A DNA stretch of 18,466 bases from JAUIBE01 sp035267185 (GCA_035267185.1 DATFLY010000091.1:1-18466); one strand, 5' to 3'. Counted from the stretch's first letter, positions 1 to 8,086 are shown. Notes: generated by a model not told the origin, from the sequence alone. Numbers and translations: made by a program.

Positions 1-956
1 CCGAACACCAGGATGGCAAGAATGATAGCGATTGGATGCAGATTGACGACCTCGGAAAACAGGAGTGGCACCAGCAGGTTGCCATCAAGGGCCTGGATGA
101 TGGCATAGGCGATCATGATCTGACCAAAACCCCACCCCCAACCGAATTGGAAAAAAGCTACAAAAGCAATGGGGATGGTGGCAACTGCCGCACCGATATA
201 TGGAATCAGGACCGAAAACCCGACCAGCGTGGCCAGGAGGGCTGAATATTGAAGGCCGAGGAATTTGAAGGTGATAAATGTCACCGCACCAACGATCAGG
301 ATTTCAGTCACCTTGCCTCGAACATAATTGGCAATCTGCGCCTCTGATTCGTCCCACACCACCGATGCCAGGTGATGGTCTTTCGGTAAATAACTCACTG
401 ACCAGTCAATCAGTTGCCTCTTGTCTTTTAAAAGGAAAAATACAAGAACCGGCACAAGCACAAGATAGACAAGCAGAACGATCACACTGGCCACAGACGC
501 CAGCGACCAGCTCAGAACCTGCTGCCCGAATCTTGCAAATTCATTGCCCAGACTGGTGGTGATGGCCTGGATCTGCTCCTCTGAAACCAGTTGCGGATAA
601 TTTGCTGGTAACTCTTTCAGCAACACCTGGCCCTGGCTGATGTAATTTGGAAATTGCTGCACAAGTTGTGTCAGCTGGCTGGAAACCAGCGGAATCAGCC
701 CAAACAGTAGCAACACAAGGACAGCGAGAAACAGGAGGAATACAAGGATAACGGCAGGAAAGCGGGGCATTCCAAAGCGGCGTAAGCGATTGACGATTCC
801 TTCCAGGAGATAAGCGATGACCAGGCTGGCAAACATGGGTGCCAGCCAGCTGCCAAGTCCGACGATCACGGCAATGCCGATGATCAGGAAGAGTCCGAGA
901 ATTACAACTTGCGGGTCTGAAAAGGTCCGCTTGAACCAATCAACGAAAAGATTCAA
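1..956 (-). CDS. perM: AI-2E family transporter (PerM-like permease), 3' end beyond the window
   Basis: A reading frame on the minus strand stays open from a TTG at 956-954 to the left edge (318 full codons). The family is usually about 350 residues, so little is missing. The product begins MNLFVDWFKRTFSDP and is strongly hydrophobic, with membrane segments at about residues 17-33, around 50-90 and through the second half. The stretch between them is polar and amphipathic. This pattern, with a late glycine-rich helix pair ending in GNLLVPLLFSEVVNLHP, is that of the AI-2E/PerM (UPF0118) family, inner-membrane permeases of mostly unproven substrate. The TTG is chosen because an in-frame TGA lies two codons upstream and no other start follows for many residues. 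It overlaps the stop of the upstream outer-membrane gene as TTGA, which suggests translational coupling. Family assignment is fairly secure; substrate is unknown. Confidence 0.85.
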   Translation of the reverse strand, partial: MNLFVDWFKRTFSDPQVVILGLFLIIGIAVIVGLGSWLAPMFASLVIAYLLEGIVNRLRRFGMPRFPAVILVFLLFLAVLVLLLFGLIPLVSSQLTQLVQQFPNYISQGQVLLKELPANYPQLVSEEQIQAITTSLGNEFARFGQQVLSWSLASVASVIVLLVYLVLVPVLVFFLLKDKRQLIDWSVSYLPKDHHLASVVWDESEAQIANYVRGKVTEILIVGAVTFITFKFLGLQYSALLATLVGFSVLIPYIGAAVATIPIAFVAFFQFGWGWGFGQIMIAYAIIQALDGNLLVPLLFSEVVNLHPIAIILAILVF

Positions 957-2164
957 AAATCAATCGTCCAAAGCGCTTCAACTTCGAGGTTCTGATCCAG
1001 GTTGTCTGTTGTTACACCAAGAACACTACCGCCGAATGCGAATTCAGAGGGCGCCCAGGCTGCATTGAAATGCAGGCGACTCATCAGACCGGTGCGACGC
1101 GAATAACCAAGAGTCATCGCACTGTCCGCCAGATCCTGCGAAATAGCGCTGTTGAGTAATGAAGAAGTTGGCGAAGGCTGAGTGCGTGTCCTCAGATCAA
1201 TGTTCCACTGTTGATCATTACCGTCACTCCAGGCCCAACCGACGCTGTAGACTGTCAGGTCATCCCATGAAAATTCAGGGCTGCTGGAATCTCCCAGCAG
1301 TGACAGGAAGCGATTAGGCAGGTAACGACTTGGGAAAGCGTTGATGTCGCTGTAAAGCACCCGCTCGACTGCAACATTTAGCCACGACCGGTTGCTTGCC
1401 TGGAATGCCAGGCCAACGCGGGCTCGCGCAGGGATGTCCAGGTCTGCGGGGTTGGCATAGACGCCGTGATAGTGCGCAAACTCTTCCATATCAATTCGTG
1501 ACTGGAAACCAGCATCAAAAGCGATGCCCTCGGTGACTTCCTGACGAACATCCAGTCGAACACCTGTGCCATAACCGGATTCTTCAAACGGCGCATAGCG
1601 TGGCGTTGCGAACAATCTCTCCCCGGGTGTTTCAGCAGCCCATAGTCCCAGGCCAGCTGCAGAATAACGCTGGTATGCAATGACGGCCGAGACACCAAGT
1701 ATGCCGCCTTCACCGAAACCGCTTTCAACACCAGGTGAGAAATACTGTCGCTCAAAGCTGCTTCCCTCGTAGGACGGGGTGATGCTGTCAAAATCGGGCT
1801 GCAAAAACTCGGCAGATGATTGCCATTCGACTTCCATCCGGAATTTCAATCCACCGCCGCTCAATAGTGACTCACCAAAATCCGGAAGAATCATGACTTC
1901 ATCACTTCGCATCCACGAAATATGAAGAGGTACGGCATTGTCAGGCAGCAAATAAGTCGGTGTTAATTCGCGTGCAAGGTAATCCTGCCATGGACCCAGC
2001 TCGAAGCCCGTGACATAGAATGAAGTCAGCCCACCGCCGCCCGCAGCAAGGCCTGCAGGCGATAACACACCCGCATGCACACTGGTCGCTCCGGCAAACA
2101 TTCCGGGCAACAGCGCCATTGAAAACAACAGCTTTTTGACGACTTTAGAACGCAATTCAGGCAT
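953..2164 (-). CDS. FadL/OmpP1-like outer-membrane channel, divergent
   Basis: The 403-residue product starts with a basic n-region and hydrophobic core, with a likely signal-peptidase site after the VHA at residues 29-31. It then shows alternating beta-strand-like segments and ends in phenylalanine, as outer-membrane barrels do. Residues about 245-345 resemble the C-terminal half of FadL/OmpP1/TodX proteins: a PARARVGLAFQ strand, a segment with LLGD and a WDDLTVYSVGW strand, then a TQPSPTSSLLN stretch. The typical N-terminal NPA hatch motif of FadL is not obvious, so this is a divergent member or another barrel of similar make. FadL proteins pass hydrophobic compounds across the outer membrane. 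Its stop overlaps the start of the PerM-like permease (TTGA). A TTG at 2155 is an alternative start with a better-placed TAGG. A strong promoter candidate lies at 2200-2228. Confidence 0.65.
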   Translation of the reverse strand: MPELRSKVVKKLLFSMALLPGMFAGATSVHAGVLSPAGLAAGGGGLTSFYVTGFELGPWQDYLARELTPTYLLPDNAVPLHISWMRSDEVMILPDFGESLLSGGGLKFRMEVEWQSSAEFLQPDFDSITPSYEGSSFERQYFSPGVESGFGEGGILGVSAVIAYQRYSAAGLGLWAAETPGERLFATPRYAPFEESGYGTGVRLDVRQEVTEGIAFDAGFQSRIDMEEFAHYHGVYANPADLDIPARARVGLAFQASNRSWLNVAVERVLYSDINAFPSRYLPNRFLSLLGDSSSPEFSWDDLTVYSVGWAWSDGNDQQWNIDLRTRTQPSPTSSLLNSAISQDLADSAMTLGYSRRTGLMSRLHFNAAWAPSEFAFGGSVLGVTTDNLDQNLEVEALWTIDF

Positions 2165-2199
2165 CCTACACTTAAATTAACTGCACCTATACAGTATGA

Positions 2200-2228
2200 A
2201 ATATGGCAGGAATACAACACCATGTCAA
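2200..2228 (-). promoter_or_regulatory. Candidate sigma-70 promoter for the FadL-like/PerM operon
   Basis: On the minus strand a perfect TTGACA (2228-2223) is followed after 17 bp by CATATT (2205-2200), which matches TATAAT at four of six positions. Transcription would start near 2193, leaving a leader of about 30 nt before the ATG at 2164. This is a consensus match only; no start site is known. Confidence 0.55.
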
Positions 2229-2414
2229 CGGATTTGCTTTCAGCAGCATCCACGGTTTTTGCAAGGCGGCATAATAATTGGCAAGTTGCTGTTTTCAAAA
2301 GACCTATCGGGCTGACAGGATTATCCCCAGGAACCTGCCCTTATGATCGAAAACCAGGCCCGAAAGACAACAGCCGTTGTTATTATGCAACATCCCAATA
2401 TCGCAGAGTGAAGT

Positions 2415-3206
2415 ATGCACAAAGCAAACCGAAAAATTGATGTTGTCGCTCTGACGATCGCGGGGTCTGATAGCTGCGGCGGTGCCGGTATTCAGGCAGA
2501 CCTGAGGACTTTCCAGAATTTTGCGGTCCATGGCGCCAGCGTGATCACCGCAATCACGGCGCAGAACACACTTGCCGTGCACGCAACCCAGGCCATTACA
2601 GCTGAAAACATATCGGCCCAACTCCACGCTGTACTGGACGATTTGCCTGTGGCTGCAATTAAGACAGGCATGCTTCCCGATGCTGCTGCGATTGAGGCAA
2701 TCAGCGAGGTGATCCGAAGCAGATGCGCCGGAATCCCGCTGATAGTAGACCCCGTGCTCGTGGCCACCAGCGGTGCCGCGCTGACCGTTGAAGACACCAT
2801 CAACGCGCTGCGTGAGGAGCTGATCCCCCTTGCGACCGTCGTGACACCTAACCTTGAGGAAGCGGTGCTGCTTGATATCGGCCCGGCACAGCAACATGCG
2901 CCGATTGATGCGGCCCGGGCTCTCTTGCAATTGGGGTGCAGGGCAGTGTTACTTAAAGGCGGCCATGGTGACTCAGATCAGGTCACGGATCGATTGCTGA
3001 TCCCAACCCGTGAACTTGAATTCAGCCATGACAATGTTCCCGGGGATTTTCATGGCACTGGTTGCACGCTATCCGCAGCAATAGCAGCGTTGATGGCAAA
3101 AGGCGAAAGCCTGGAAAACTCAACCCGCCAGGGAATCGATCACGTTCATCGCGCAATCGCGAACGCACGCCTGCCACTCAGTGGCAGGCTTCATCTGCTG
3201 AACTGA
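2415..3206 (+). CDS. thiD: Hydroxymethylpyrimidine/phosphomethylpyrimidine kinase ThiD
   Basis: ThiD phosphorylates 4-amino-5-hydroxymethyl-2-methylpyrimidine twice to give HMP-PP for thiamine synthesis in the cytosol. The 263-residue length is normal for the ribokinase-like ThiD family. Visible hallmarks are the substrate-binding GSDSCGGAGIQADL at residues 17-30, IKTGML at 82-87, VDPVLV at 111-116, TPNLEEA at 144-150, and the anion-hole motif HGTGCTLS at 213-220 with C217 in the catalytic position. The ATG at 2415 gives the expected N-terminus a few residues before the first strand; its ribosome site (AGAGTGAAG) is weak. The gene stands alone, convergent with icd, with no thiE, thiM or thiC beside it. 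No TPP riboswitch was seen in the 250 bp upstream. Confidence 0.95.
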   Translation: MHKANRKIDVVALTIAGSDSCGGAGIQADLRTFQNFAVHGASVITAITAQNTLAVHATQAITAENISAQLHAVLDDLPVAAIKTGMLPDAAAIEAISEVIRSRCAGIPLIVDPVLVATSGAALTVEDTINALREELIPLATVVTPNLEEAVLLDIGPAQQHAPIDAARALLQLGCRAVLLKGGHGDSDQVTDRLLIPTRELEFSHDNVPGDFHGTGCTLSAAIAALMAKGESLENSTRQGIDHVHRAIANARLPLSGRLHLLN

Positions 3207-3229
3207 CGGGCTTTAGACTGATTCAGCCC
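3169..3229. repeat. Inverted repeats between convergent thiD and icd ends
   Basis: GCCTGCCACT (3169-3178) and AGTGGCAGGC (3180-3189) form a perfect 10-bp inverted repeat around one base, lying in the last codons of thiD. A second weaker pair, GGGCT (3208-3212) and AGCCC (3225-3229), spans the gap and the icd stop. Neither is followed by a T-run on either strand, so an intrinsic terminator is not demonstrated. They may still block read-through or protect mRNA 3' ends between converging genes. Confidence 0.35.
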
Positions 3230-4233
3230 TGAAGGCGATCAATGATGGCGTCTGTAAACGTTGCAGTGCTGCCCTTTCCGCCCAGATCGGGCGTAACCCT
3301 GTCACCGGCGGCGATGGTTTCCCGGATGGCATCACGCAGCCTGGCTGCCCGGTCTTCCATGCCCATGTGCGACAACATCAAAGCGCCTCCGAGCATCAGG
3401 GCGCAGGGGTTCGCAATTTTTTGCCCGGCAATGTCCGGTGCTGAACCATGCACGGCCTCGAACATGGCGGCATCTTTTCCGATATTTGCCCCGGGAGCCA
3501 ATCCAAGCCCGCCCACAAGACCCGCGCACAAGTCGGAAATGATATCCCCGAAGAGATTGGTGGTGACAATGACGTCGAACTGATCCGGATCCAGCACCAG
3601 CCTCATGCAGGTTGCATCAACAATCATTTCCTCAGCTTCAATGTCCGGGTAATTGCTGGCAACTTCGCGGGATACGTCCAGAAAAAGCCCAGATACCACT
3701 TTCAACACATTGGCCTTATGCACGATTGTGACTTTCTTGCGGCCTGCGCTGCGAGCCAGGTCAAAAGCATAGCGCGTGATCCTCTCGCAGCCTTTACGAG
3801 TGACCACCATCTTGGACTCTGCTGTCTCACCATCTTCGCTGATGTGCGAATCTGCCGCCAGGTACGCACCTTCCGTGTTTTCACGCACGGTGATGATGTC
3901 GACATTTTCGAAACGAGCACGCGTCCCCGGAATCGTGATCACAGGACGCACATTGGCATAAAGATCAAAGATCTTTCTCAGGGTGACATTAATCGAACGA
4001 AAGCCCTTTCCGACGGGTGTGGTCAGTGGGCCCTTGAAAACCACCCCGTTTTTGCGAATCGATGCCAGCGTTTCTTCCGGAATCAATTCATTGCCCTTCT
4101 CCATTGACCCAAGGCCGGCGTCCACGAATTCATATTCCAGTCCGGCGTCCAGTGCGTCCAGTGCACGCAAACTGGCGTCCATGATTTCCGGACCGATACC
4201 GTCACCTTCGATCACGCTGATAAGGGTGCTCAT
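3223..4233 (-). CDS. icd: NAD-dependent isocitrate dehydrogenase
   Basis: The product oxidises and decarboxylates isocitrate to 2-oxoglutarate in the TCA cycle. At 336 residues it is the short, IDH3-like form. Seen in order: GDGIGPEI at residues 10-17; the substrate loop SINVTLRK at 80-87 (serine and asparagine contact isocitrate; isopropylmalate dehydrogenases differ here); RENTEGAY at 117-124 with the catalytic-type Y124; HKAN at 172-175 with K173; and metal-binding aspartates in NLFGDIISD at 226-234. In HGSAPDIAG (262-270), D267-I268 occupy the place of the lysine-tyrosine pair that fixes NADP specificity in the E. coli enzyme, so NAD use is predicted. AGGAGA sits about 8 nt before the ATG. 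It lies 50 bp behind tusE and may be read from the tus operon. Confidence 0.93.
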   Translation of the reverse strand: MSTLISVIEGDGIGPEIMDASLRALDALDAGLEYEFVDAGLGSMEKGNELIPEETLASIRKNGVVFKGPLTTPVGKGFRSINVTLRKIFDLYANVRPVITIPGTRARFENVDIITVRENTEGAYLAADSHISEDGETAESKMVVTRKGCERITRYAFDLARSAGRKKVTIVHKANVLKVVSGLFLDVSREVASNYPDIEAEEMIVDATCMRLVLDPDQFDVIVTTNLFGDIISDLCAGLVGGLGLAPGANIGKDAAMFEAVHGSAPDIAGQKIANPCALMLGGALMLSHMGMEDRAARLRDAIRETIAAGDRVTPDLGGKGSTATFTDAIIDRLQG

Positions 4234-4283
4234 ATTATTTTTCTCCTGAAATTCCTATTACAAAAACAGCGGACCATTTTAAA

Positions 4284-4628
4284 TCAGATACAACTCAAAG
4301 GGCGTGGCAGACCTGCATAACGACTGGCCTGCAGCACCGGTCCCTGGGGGAAAAGCCGGTAAAGAAACCGGCTGTTTCCCTTTTCGCTTCCCATCTTGCC
4401 AGCGACCAGCTTGACAAGGGCCCGCATGGGCGGCTCTATTTCATAAGCGTCGAAGTAGCCCTGAAAAATCTTCAGCACCTGCAAATGATCATCGGTCAGG
4501 ATGATTCCATCTTTCTGCGCCATGTGTTCAGCCACCCTGATATCCCAGGTTTCCTGATCAACCAGGTAGCCTTTTTCGTCAATACTCAACCGACGTCCGT
4601 CAGCAAGAATCAGTTCGCCATCAGACAT
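4284..4628 (-). CDS. tusE: Sulfur relay protein TusE (DsrC family)
   Basis: TusE takes persulfide sulfur from TusBCD and passes it to MnmA for 2-thiolation of tRNA wobble uridine. From the ATG at 4628 the protein has 114 residues, close to E. coli TusE (109). It shows the DsrC-family pattern: GYL near the N-terminus, MRALVKLVAGKMG, KGNSRFLYRLFPQGP, and the C-terminal arm AGLPRPLSCI with the conserved penultimate cysteine C113. The second cysteine of true dissimilatory DsrC, in the segment before AGLP, is a serine here (QASRYAG). That favours TusE over sulfur-oxidation DsrC. The ATG at 4628 is preferred over the TTG at 4652, which would overlap tusB by 19 nt. Last tus gene of the operon. Confidence 0.93.
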   Translation of the reverse strand: MSDGELILADGRRLSIDEKGYLVDQETWDIRVAEHMAQKDGIILTDDHLQVLKIFQGYFDAYEIEPPMRALVKLVAGKMGSEKGNSRFLYRLFPQGPVLQASRYAGLPRPLSCI

Positions 4629-4633
4629 GGGAC

Positions 4634-4918
4634 CTATCGCCAGCTTAAACAATGAGGAAGAGACACCATCAGCGCCACAAGCTCACCTTCATCAATGGAG
4701 CGAACTGGTTCAAGTGGCTTCTGCAGTGGTCCGATCCTGGCTTCACAGTCGCTTCGCAAAACAAGCACGGTGCATGGAAAATCGCTGACAGTCCCTTCTT
4801 CCAGGGACATCAGCTTCATAACACCCCGATCCATCAACACCACCACATCTTCCCGCCGGGATGCCTGCAGACATTGGTCAAATGCCTGACTTTCCGAGCT
4901 CATAAGCAGGTGCAGCAT
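4634..4918 (-). CDS. tusB: Sulfur relay protein TusB (DsrH family)
   Basis: TusB is a subunit of the TusBCD sulfurtransfer complex. Starting at the ATG at 4918 gives MLHLLMSSES and 94 residues; E. coli TusB also starts MLH and has 95, so this start is preferred over the ATG at 4975, which overlaps tusC by 34 nt. Typical features are the DVVVLMDRGVM strand and turn near residues 24-34 and an ending with a tryptophan next to the C-terminus (HCLSWR). Sequence identity in the family is low, so the call leans on order (tusD-tusC-tusB-tusE), length and the termini. The stop lies 5 nt before the tusE ATG. Confidence 0.87.
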   Translation of the reverse strand: MLHLLMSSESQAFDQCLQASRREDVVVLMDRGVMKLMSLEEGTVSDFPCTVLVLRSDCEARIGPLQKPLEPVRSIDEGELVALMVSLPHCLSWR

Positions 4919-4941
4919 CCCTGATTTCTGATCAGGGCCTG

Positions 4942-5313
4942 TCACAGTCTGAACACCCGGCGACAAGTCCGCCATAAGGCTGTCATGTCACCCGGGGTCA
5001 TGGCCTCAGCGCTGACGACCGTGGTACCCCCGTGGTGTCGCAAACTATCCAGATGTTCTGATTCTGCGTAATAGCAAACTTCAGTCATTTGTGCCAACGC
5101 AGCCCAACCTTTCAGCCCGCGAGGCAGTCGCGCTTGAGTTGTATTACGCTCAGCGGCCAATTGCCAGACACCCTCACCCAGGAAAAACAACGCCAGCGGC
5201 ATCTCCAGGGTCGCGGCAGCCAGCGCAACATCCAGTTCCATCCGGGCAGAACGCTGATGATAAGGCGCTCGCGTGACGATCATTGCAAGGGTGTTATTGC
5301 TGCAATCACTCAA
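4942..5313 (-). CDS. tusC: Sulfur relay protein TusC (DsrF family)
   Basis: TusC is the structural, non-catalytic partner in the TusBCD hexamer. With the TTG at 5313 the protein has 123 residues (E. coli 119). It aligns by eye with TusC: NNTLAMIVTRAPYH near the start, LDVALAAATLEMPLALFFLGEGVWQL in the middle, and a hydrophobic VFRL end. The TTG overlaps the tusD stop as TTGA and has GGTGGTG about 7 nt upstream. Starting at the later ATG (5283) would cut into the first beta strand, and the earlier TTG at 5334 adds residues that the family lacks. The stop is 23 nt before the tusB ATG. Confidence 0.88.
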   Translation of the reverse strand: MSDCSNNTLAMIVTRAPYHQRSARMELDVALAAATLEMPLALFFLGEGVWQLAAERNTTQARLPRGLKGWAALAQMTEVCYYAESEHLDSLRHHGGTTVVSAEAMTPGDMTALWRTCRRVFRL

Positions 5314-5654
5314 AACGTCACCACCCGGTCGCAATCAGAAAGCAGGTCAGTCAATTCAACCAGGCTCGCCGGGCGAAATGGCATTTTCGGGGTTTCGGCC
5401 AGGCGCCGGGCCAACGAAGCCTGGCAGACCATCAGGTCGACACGGTCCGTTTCACCCAGGTTTAACCAGGCACCCGCCAGGTCATCCGTACCGGAGTCGC
5501 TGACAGTTCCGGCCACAACGTTGTAAACGCCGTCTTCGCGAAAAAACACCGCCAGATCATGATTTGCTTCCAACACCCGCTCGGCAATACGTAAAGCAGA
5601 TGACGGCAAAGTTGAGCCCCAGGGGCTTTCATTGATGACAAATATGAATTTCAA
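5310..5654 (-). CDS. tusD: Sulfurtransferase TusD (DsrE family)
   Basis: TusD is the cysteine-bearing subunit of TusBCD that accepts sulfur from TusA. The 114 residues begin MKFIFVINESPWG, matching the first strand of DsrE proteins. They continue with SSALRIAERVLEANHDLAVFFREDGVYN and end in DRVVTF, very like the E. coli TusD end. The active cysteine is C77 in LMVCQASLARR. The start is a TTG at 5654; no ATG or GTG gives the family N-terminus. It is first in tusDCBE (possibly followed by icd) and divergent from bepA. No tusA is in the window. Confidence 0.92.
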   Translation of the reverse strand: MKFIFVINESPWGSTLPSSALRIAERVLEANHDLAVFFREDGVYNVVAGTVSDSGTDDLAGAWLNLGETDRVDLMVCQASLARRLAETPKMPFRPASLVELTDLLSDCDRVVTF

Positions 5655-5699
5655 GATAACCCGAGTTATTTTTTGCTAGTCGTGAAGTTCGAATGAAGC

Positions 5700-5729
5700 A
5701 TAATAGTGCCTTACGAACCTGCCAGTCAT
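5700..5729 (-). promoter_or_regulatory. Weak promoter candidate for tusDCBE
   Basis: On the minus strand ATGACT (5729-5724, four of six to TTGACA) and TATTAT (5705-5700, five of six to TATAAT) are 18 bp apart. Transcription would begin about 39 nt before the tusD TTG. The same bases give CATAAT on the plus strand, where no good -35 for bepA was found. Confidence 0.35.
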
Positions 5730-5766
5730 ATTGAGGTCAGAATGCGAGAACCTCAATGCGGTGAAT

Positions 5767-7275
5767 ATGCGACAACCCGATTCAAAATTCCAGGCCAAGT
5801 GGGCTGACTGTTTTCAGCGACTGCTACTGAGCGTCTGTCTTGCCAGCGTCAGCCTTGCGAGCGTTGCACAGGTCGATAACGTCTCCCTGCCGGATATGGG
5901 CGCCTCAGCGGACAGTATTTTGTCGAGGAAAGAGGAAGAGGAATACGCGCGAACACTGTTGATGCAGATGCGTGCGTATGACGTACTGGTAGAAGACCCC
6001 CTGATCGCCGGCTACTTTTCAGACATGGGCTATCGCCTGGTTTCCTATAGCGACCGGCCAGACAAGGCGTTCACATTTGTCGTGCTGGATGAAGATGTGG
6101 TTAATGCCTTTGCAGCGCCGGGCGGTGTCATCGCCCTGTTTTCAGAAATGATCCTGACAGCTGATGACGAAAGTGAAATTGCCGGTGTACTGGCTCACGA
6201 AATCGCCCACATCACCCAGTTGCATCTCTATCGGACCCTGGAGAAAACCCGGGAAATGACAATCCCCATCGCTCTGGCCATGCTCGGCCTCGTGCTTGCC
6301 GGAGGCGGTGGCGGTGAAGCCATCCAGGGTGCGCTGGCGGGGGGCACTGCTGCTATTCAGCAGGCGCAGATCAACTTCACTCGCCAACATGAGGCGGAGG
6401 CAGACAGGATCGGAATCAGGACGCTGTCGCAGGCTGGATACGATCCGAACGGCATGGCCGGATTCTTCGAAGAACTTAATCGGGTATCGCGTTCAATGGG
6501 CGAGGGCCCGCCGGAGTATCTTCGCACTCACCCGGTGACCGTGAGCCGAATAGCAGAAGCACGCGACCGTTCACGCAACATGCCATCCGCGGAATACCAG
6601 AATCAACGCAATTTTTTCCTGATGCAGGCACGACTACGCTCGCTTGTGGCTGATACACCTGATGAAGTCCTGATCTACTATGACGATCGCAAACGCCGTG
6701 CCGACATCGACCAGGACCAGGTTGAAGCAATTGAATACGGCCGGGCAATCGCGCTTCAGCAACAGACCCACTACGAGGAGGCCAGGAAAATTCTGGAGAG
6801 CCTGCAAGCTTTTCGTCCGCACCTGGCATTTGAACTGCAACTGGCCGACCTCGATCGCCAGGCGGGTAGTGTAGCCGCTGCGCTGGAACGACTGGATGCG
6901 CTTTACAACAACTTTCCCGGAAATCACGCCATTGTCATGCTCTATGGCCGAACATTGTTACAGGAACGTGACGAAGAACTTGCCGAGAAAGCACAGACGA
7001 TCCTGGGTGAACAATTGCTGCGCAGACAGGAAGATCCAAAGCTGCTGGAACTTTACGCCCAGGCAGCCGAGTTCTCGGGAAACAGCATCAGGGCTTCGGA
7101 ATCAATTGCTGAAGCCTATTATCTCAGGGGTCAGATATATGACGCGGTCAGGCAACTGACCCGACTGTCCGAAAAAGAAGACCTGACTTACTACCAGAGG
7201 GCACGGATTGCCGCACGGCTGGATCAGATGCGGGAAACAATGATTGAGCTGGACATGGACATGGAGGAAGGCTGA
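5767..7275 (+). CDS. bepA: BepA-like periplasmic M48 zinc metalloprotease with C-terminal repeats
   Basis: BepA is a periplasmic chaperone and protease that helps assemble LptD and degrades stalled outer-membrane proteins at the BAM complex. From the ATG at 5767 the protein has 502 residues (E. coli BepA 487). It shows a signal peptide ending near VAQ (residue 35), the zinc site HEIAH at 144-148, and the third ligand as the second-last glutamate of HEAEADRIG (about E211). It also has the regulatory-type histidine of LRTHP (about H255), a glycine-rich hydrophobic stretch at about 166-194, and an alpha-helical TPR-like C-terminal half rich in EEARKILESL-type helices. A GTG at 5761 and a TTG at 5731 are alternative starts; none has a clear ribosome site. 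It stands alone between tusD (divergent) and phoB. Its own promoter is not clear. Confidence 0.92.
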   Translation: MRQPDSKFQAKWADCFQRLLLSVCLASVSLASVAQVDNVSLPDMGASADSILSRKEEEEYARTLLMQMRAYDVLVEDPLIAGYFSDMGYRLVSYSDRPDKAFTFVVLDEDVVNAFAAPGGVIALFSEMILTADDESEIAGVLAHEIAHITQLHLYRTLEKTREMTIPIALAMLGLVLAGGGGGEAIQGALAGGTAAIQQAQINFTRQHEAEADRIGIRTLSQAGYDPNGMAGFFEELNRVSRSMGEGPPEYLRTHPVTVSRIAEARDRSRNMPSAEYQNQRNFFLMQARLRSLVADTPDEVLIYYDDRKRRADIDQDQVEAIEYGRAIALQQQTHYEEARKILESLQAFRPHLAFELQLADLDRQAGSVAAALERLDALYNNFPGNHAIVMLYGRTLLQERDEELAEKAQTILGEQLLRRQEDPKLLELYAQAAEFSGNSIRASESIAEAYYLRGQIYDAVRQLTRLSEKEDLTYYQRARIAARLDQMRETMIELDMDMEEG

Positions 7276-7305
7276 GACGAGGTCGTGCAGCGCTTTCATC
7301 GCCCA

Positions 7306-7338
7306 CTGTCATGAACCTGTAACACGGGTCTCTATAAT
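7306..7338 (+). promoter_or_regulatory. Pho box and -10 element ahead of phoB
   Basis: CTGTCAT (7306-7312), GAAC, then CTGTAAC (7317-7323) form the 7-4-7 direct repeat bound by PhoB (consensus CTGTCAT-N4-CTGTCAT). Nine bases later comes a perfect TATAAT (7333-7338), with no good -35, as in Pho promoters where PhoB replaces -35 contacts. Transcription would start about 26 nt before the phoB GTG. This predicts autoactivation of the operon under phosphate starvation. Confidence 0.88.
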
Positions 7339-7370
7339 AAGGTTCAAAATAGCAAATCTGGGTAGCTTTT

Positions 7371-8069
7371 GTGTCACACAAACAGCCGCGAATCCTGGTA
7401 GTCGATGACGAACCAGCCATCCGGGACATGATCACTTTCGCACTTGAAAGAGCCGGCATGGAATGCCAGGCAGCATCAGGCGCACAAGAGGCTCTTGTCT
7501 CGATTAATGAATCCCGGCCCGATCTGGTACTCATGGACTGGATGATGCCAGACGTCAGTGGCATTGAACTGACCCGCCGACTGCGCAAGGACCCTTACAC
7601 AGCGGATATTCCCATTATCATGCTGACCGCAAAAGTGACCGAGGACGACAAGGTCGCAGGGCTTGAGGCGGGTACGGACGACTACATCATCAAACCATTT
7701 TCACCCAGGGAACTGATGGCGCGTATTCGGGCGGTGGTCAGGAGAGCGAGCCCTGCCAATGAAGAAGGGCACATCAATCAGGGTGAACTGATGATCGATA
7801 CTGTCTCCCGCCGAATCATGCATGACCAGGATGAAATTCGGGTTGGCCCCACCGAATACCGTATGCTCGAGTTCTTTATGAGCCATCCCGGCAGGGCATA
7901 CAGCAGAGCACAACTGCTCGATCATGTCTGGGGTGCAAATGCCTATCTTGAGGAAAGAACCGTTGATGTTCATATTCGCAGATTGAGGAAGGCGCTCGAG
8001 CCCGCAGGGGTTAGCTCCTATCTGCAAACTGTGCGAGGCTATGGATACCGGTTTCTGGCTGACGAGTAA
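7371..8069 (+). CDS. phoB: Phosphate regulon response regulator PhoB
   Basis: PhoB is the DNA-binding response regulator that turns on phosphate-starvation genes when phosphorylated by PhoR. The 232 residues contain an N-terminal receiver domain (acidic D12-D13, phospho-acceptor D56 in LMDWMMP, T86, K108). The tryptophan after the aspartate is typical of PhoB. A C-terminal OmpR-type winged helix follows, with the recognition-helix region RTVDVHIRRLRKAL at 196-209 and the GYGYRF wing at 223-228. The start is a GTG at 7371 with GGTAG about 7 nt upstream. The Pho box upstream and phoR downstream support PhoB over other OmpR-family regulators. Confidence 0.95.
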   Translation: MSHKQPRILVVDDEPAIRDMITFALERAGMECQAASGAQEALVSINESRPDLVLMDWMMPDVSGIELTRRLRKDPYTADIPIIMLTAKVTEDDKVAGLEAGTDDYIIKPFSPRELMARIRAVVRRASPANEEGHINQGELMIDTVSRRIMHDQDEIRVGPTEYRMLEFFMSHPGRAYSRAQLLDHVWGANAYLEERTVDVHIRRLRKALEPAGVSSYLQTVRGYGYRFLADE

Positions 8070-8086
8070 TTGCAGTTGATCTTAAA

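Noticed and set aside
541..939. 132-codon open frame on the minus strand
   Set aside because: It lies out of frame inside the PerM-like gene, is rich in R, C, H and P, and has no domain-like pattern.
2165..2414. Possible TPP riboswitch upstream of thiD
   Set aside because: The thi-box sequences (CTGAGA and the GAACCTGAT region) are absent, and no matching stems were seen.
2222..2440. Small plus-strand open frame (72 codons) before thiD
   Set aside because: It overlaps the thiD start and the promoter on the other strand, and its composition is not protein-like.
5673..5704. bepA promoter TTGCTA with CATAAT
   Set aside because: The spacer is 20 bp and the -35 is poor, so it was not listed.
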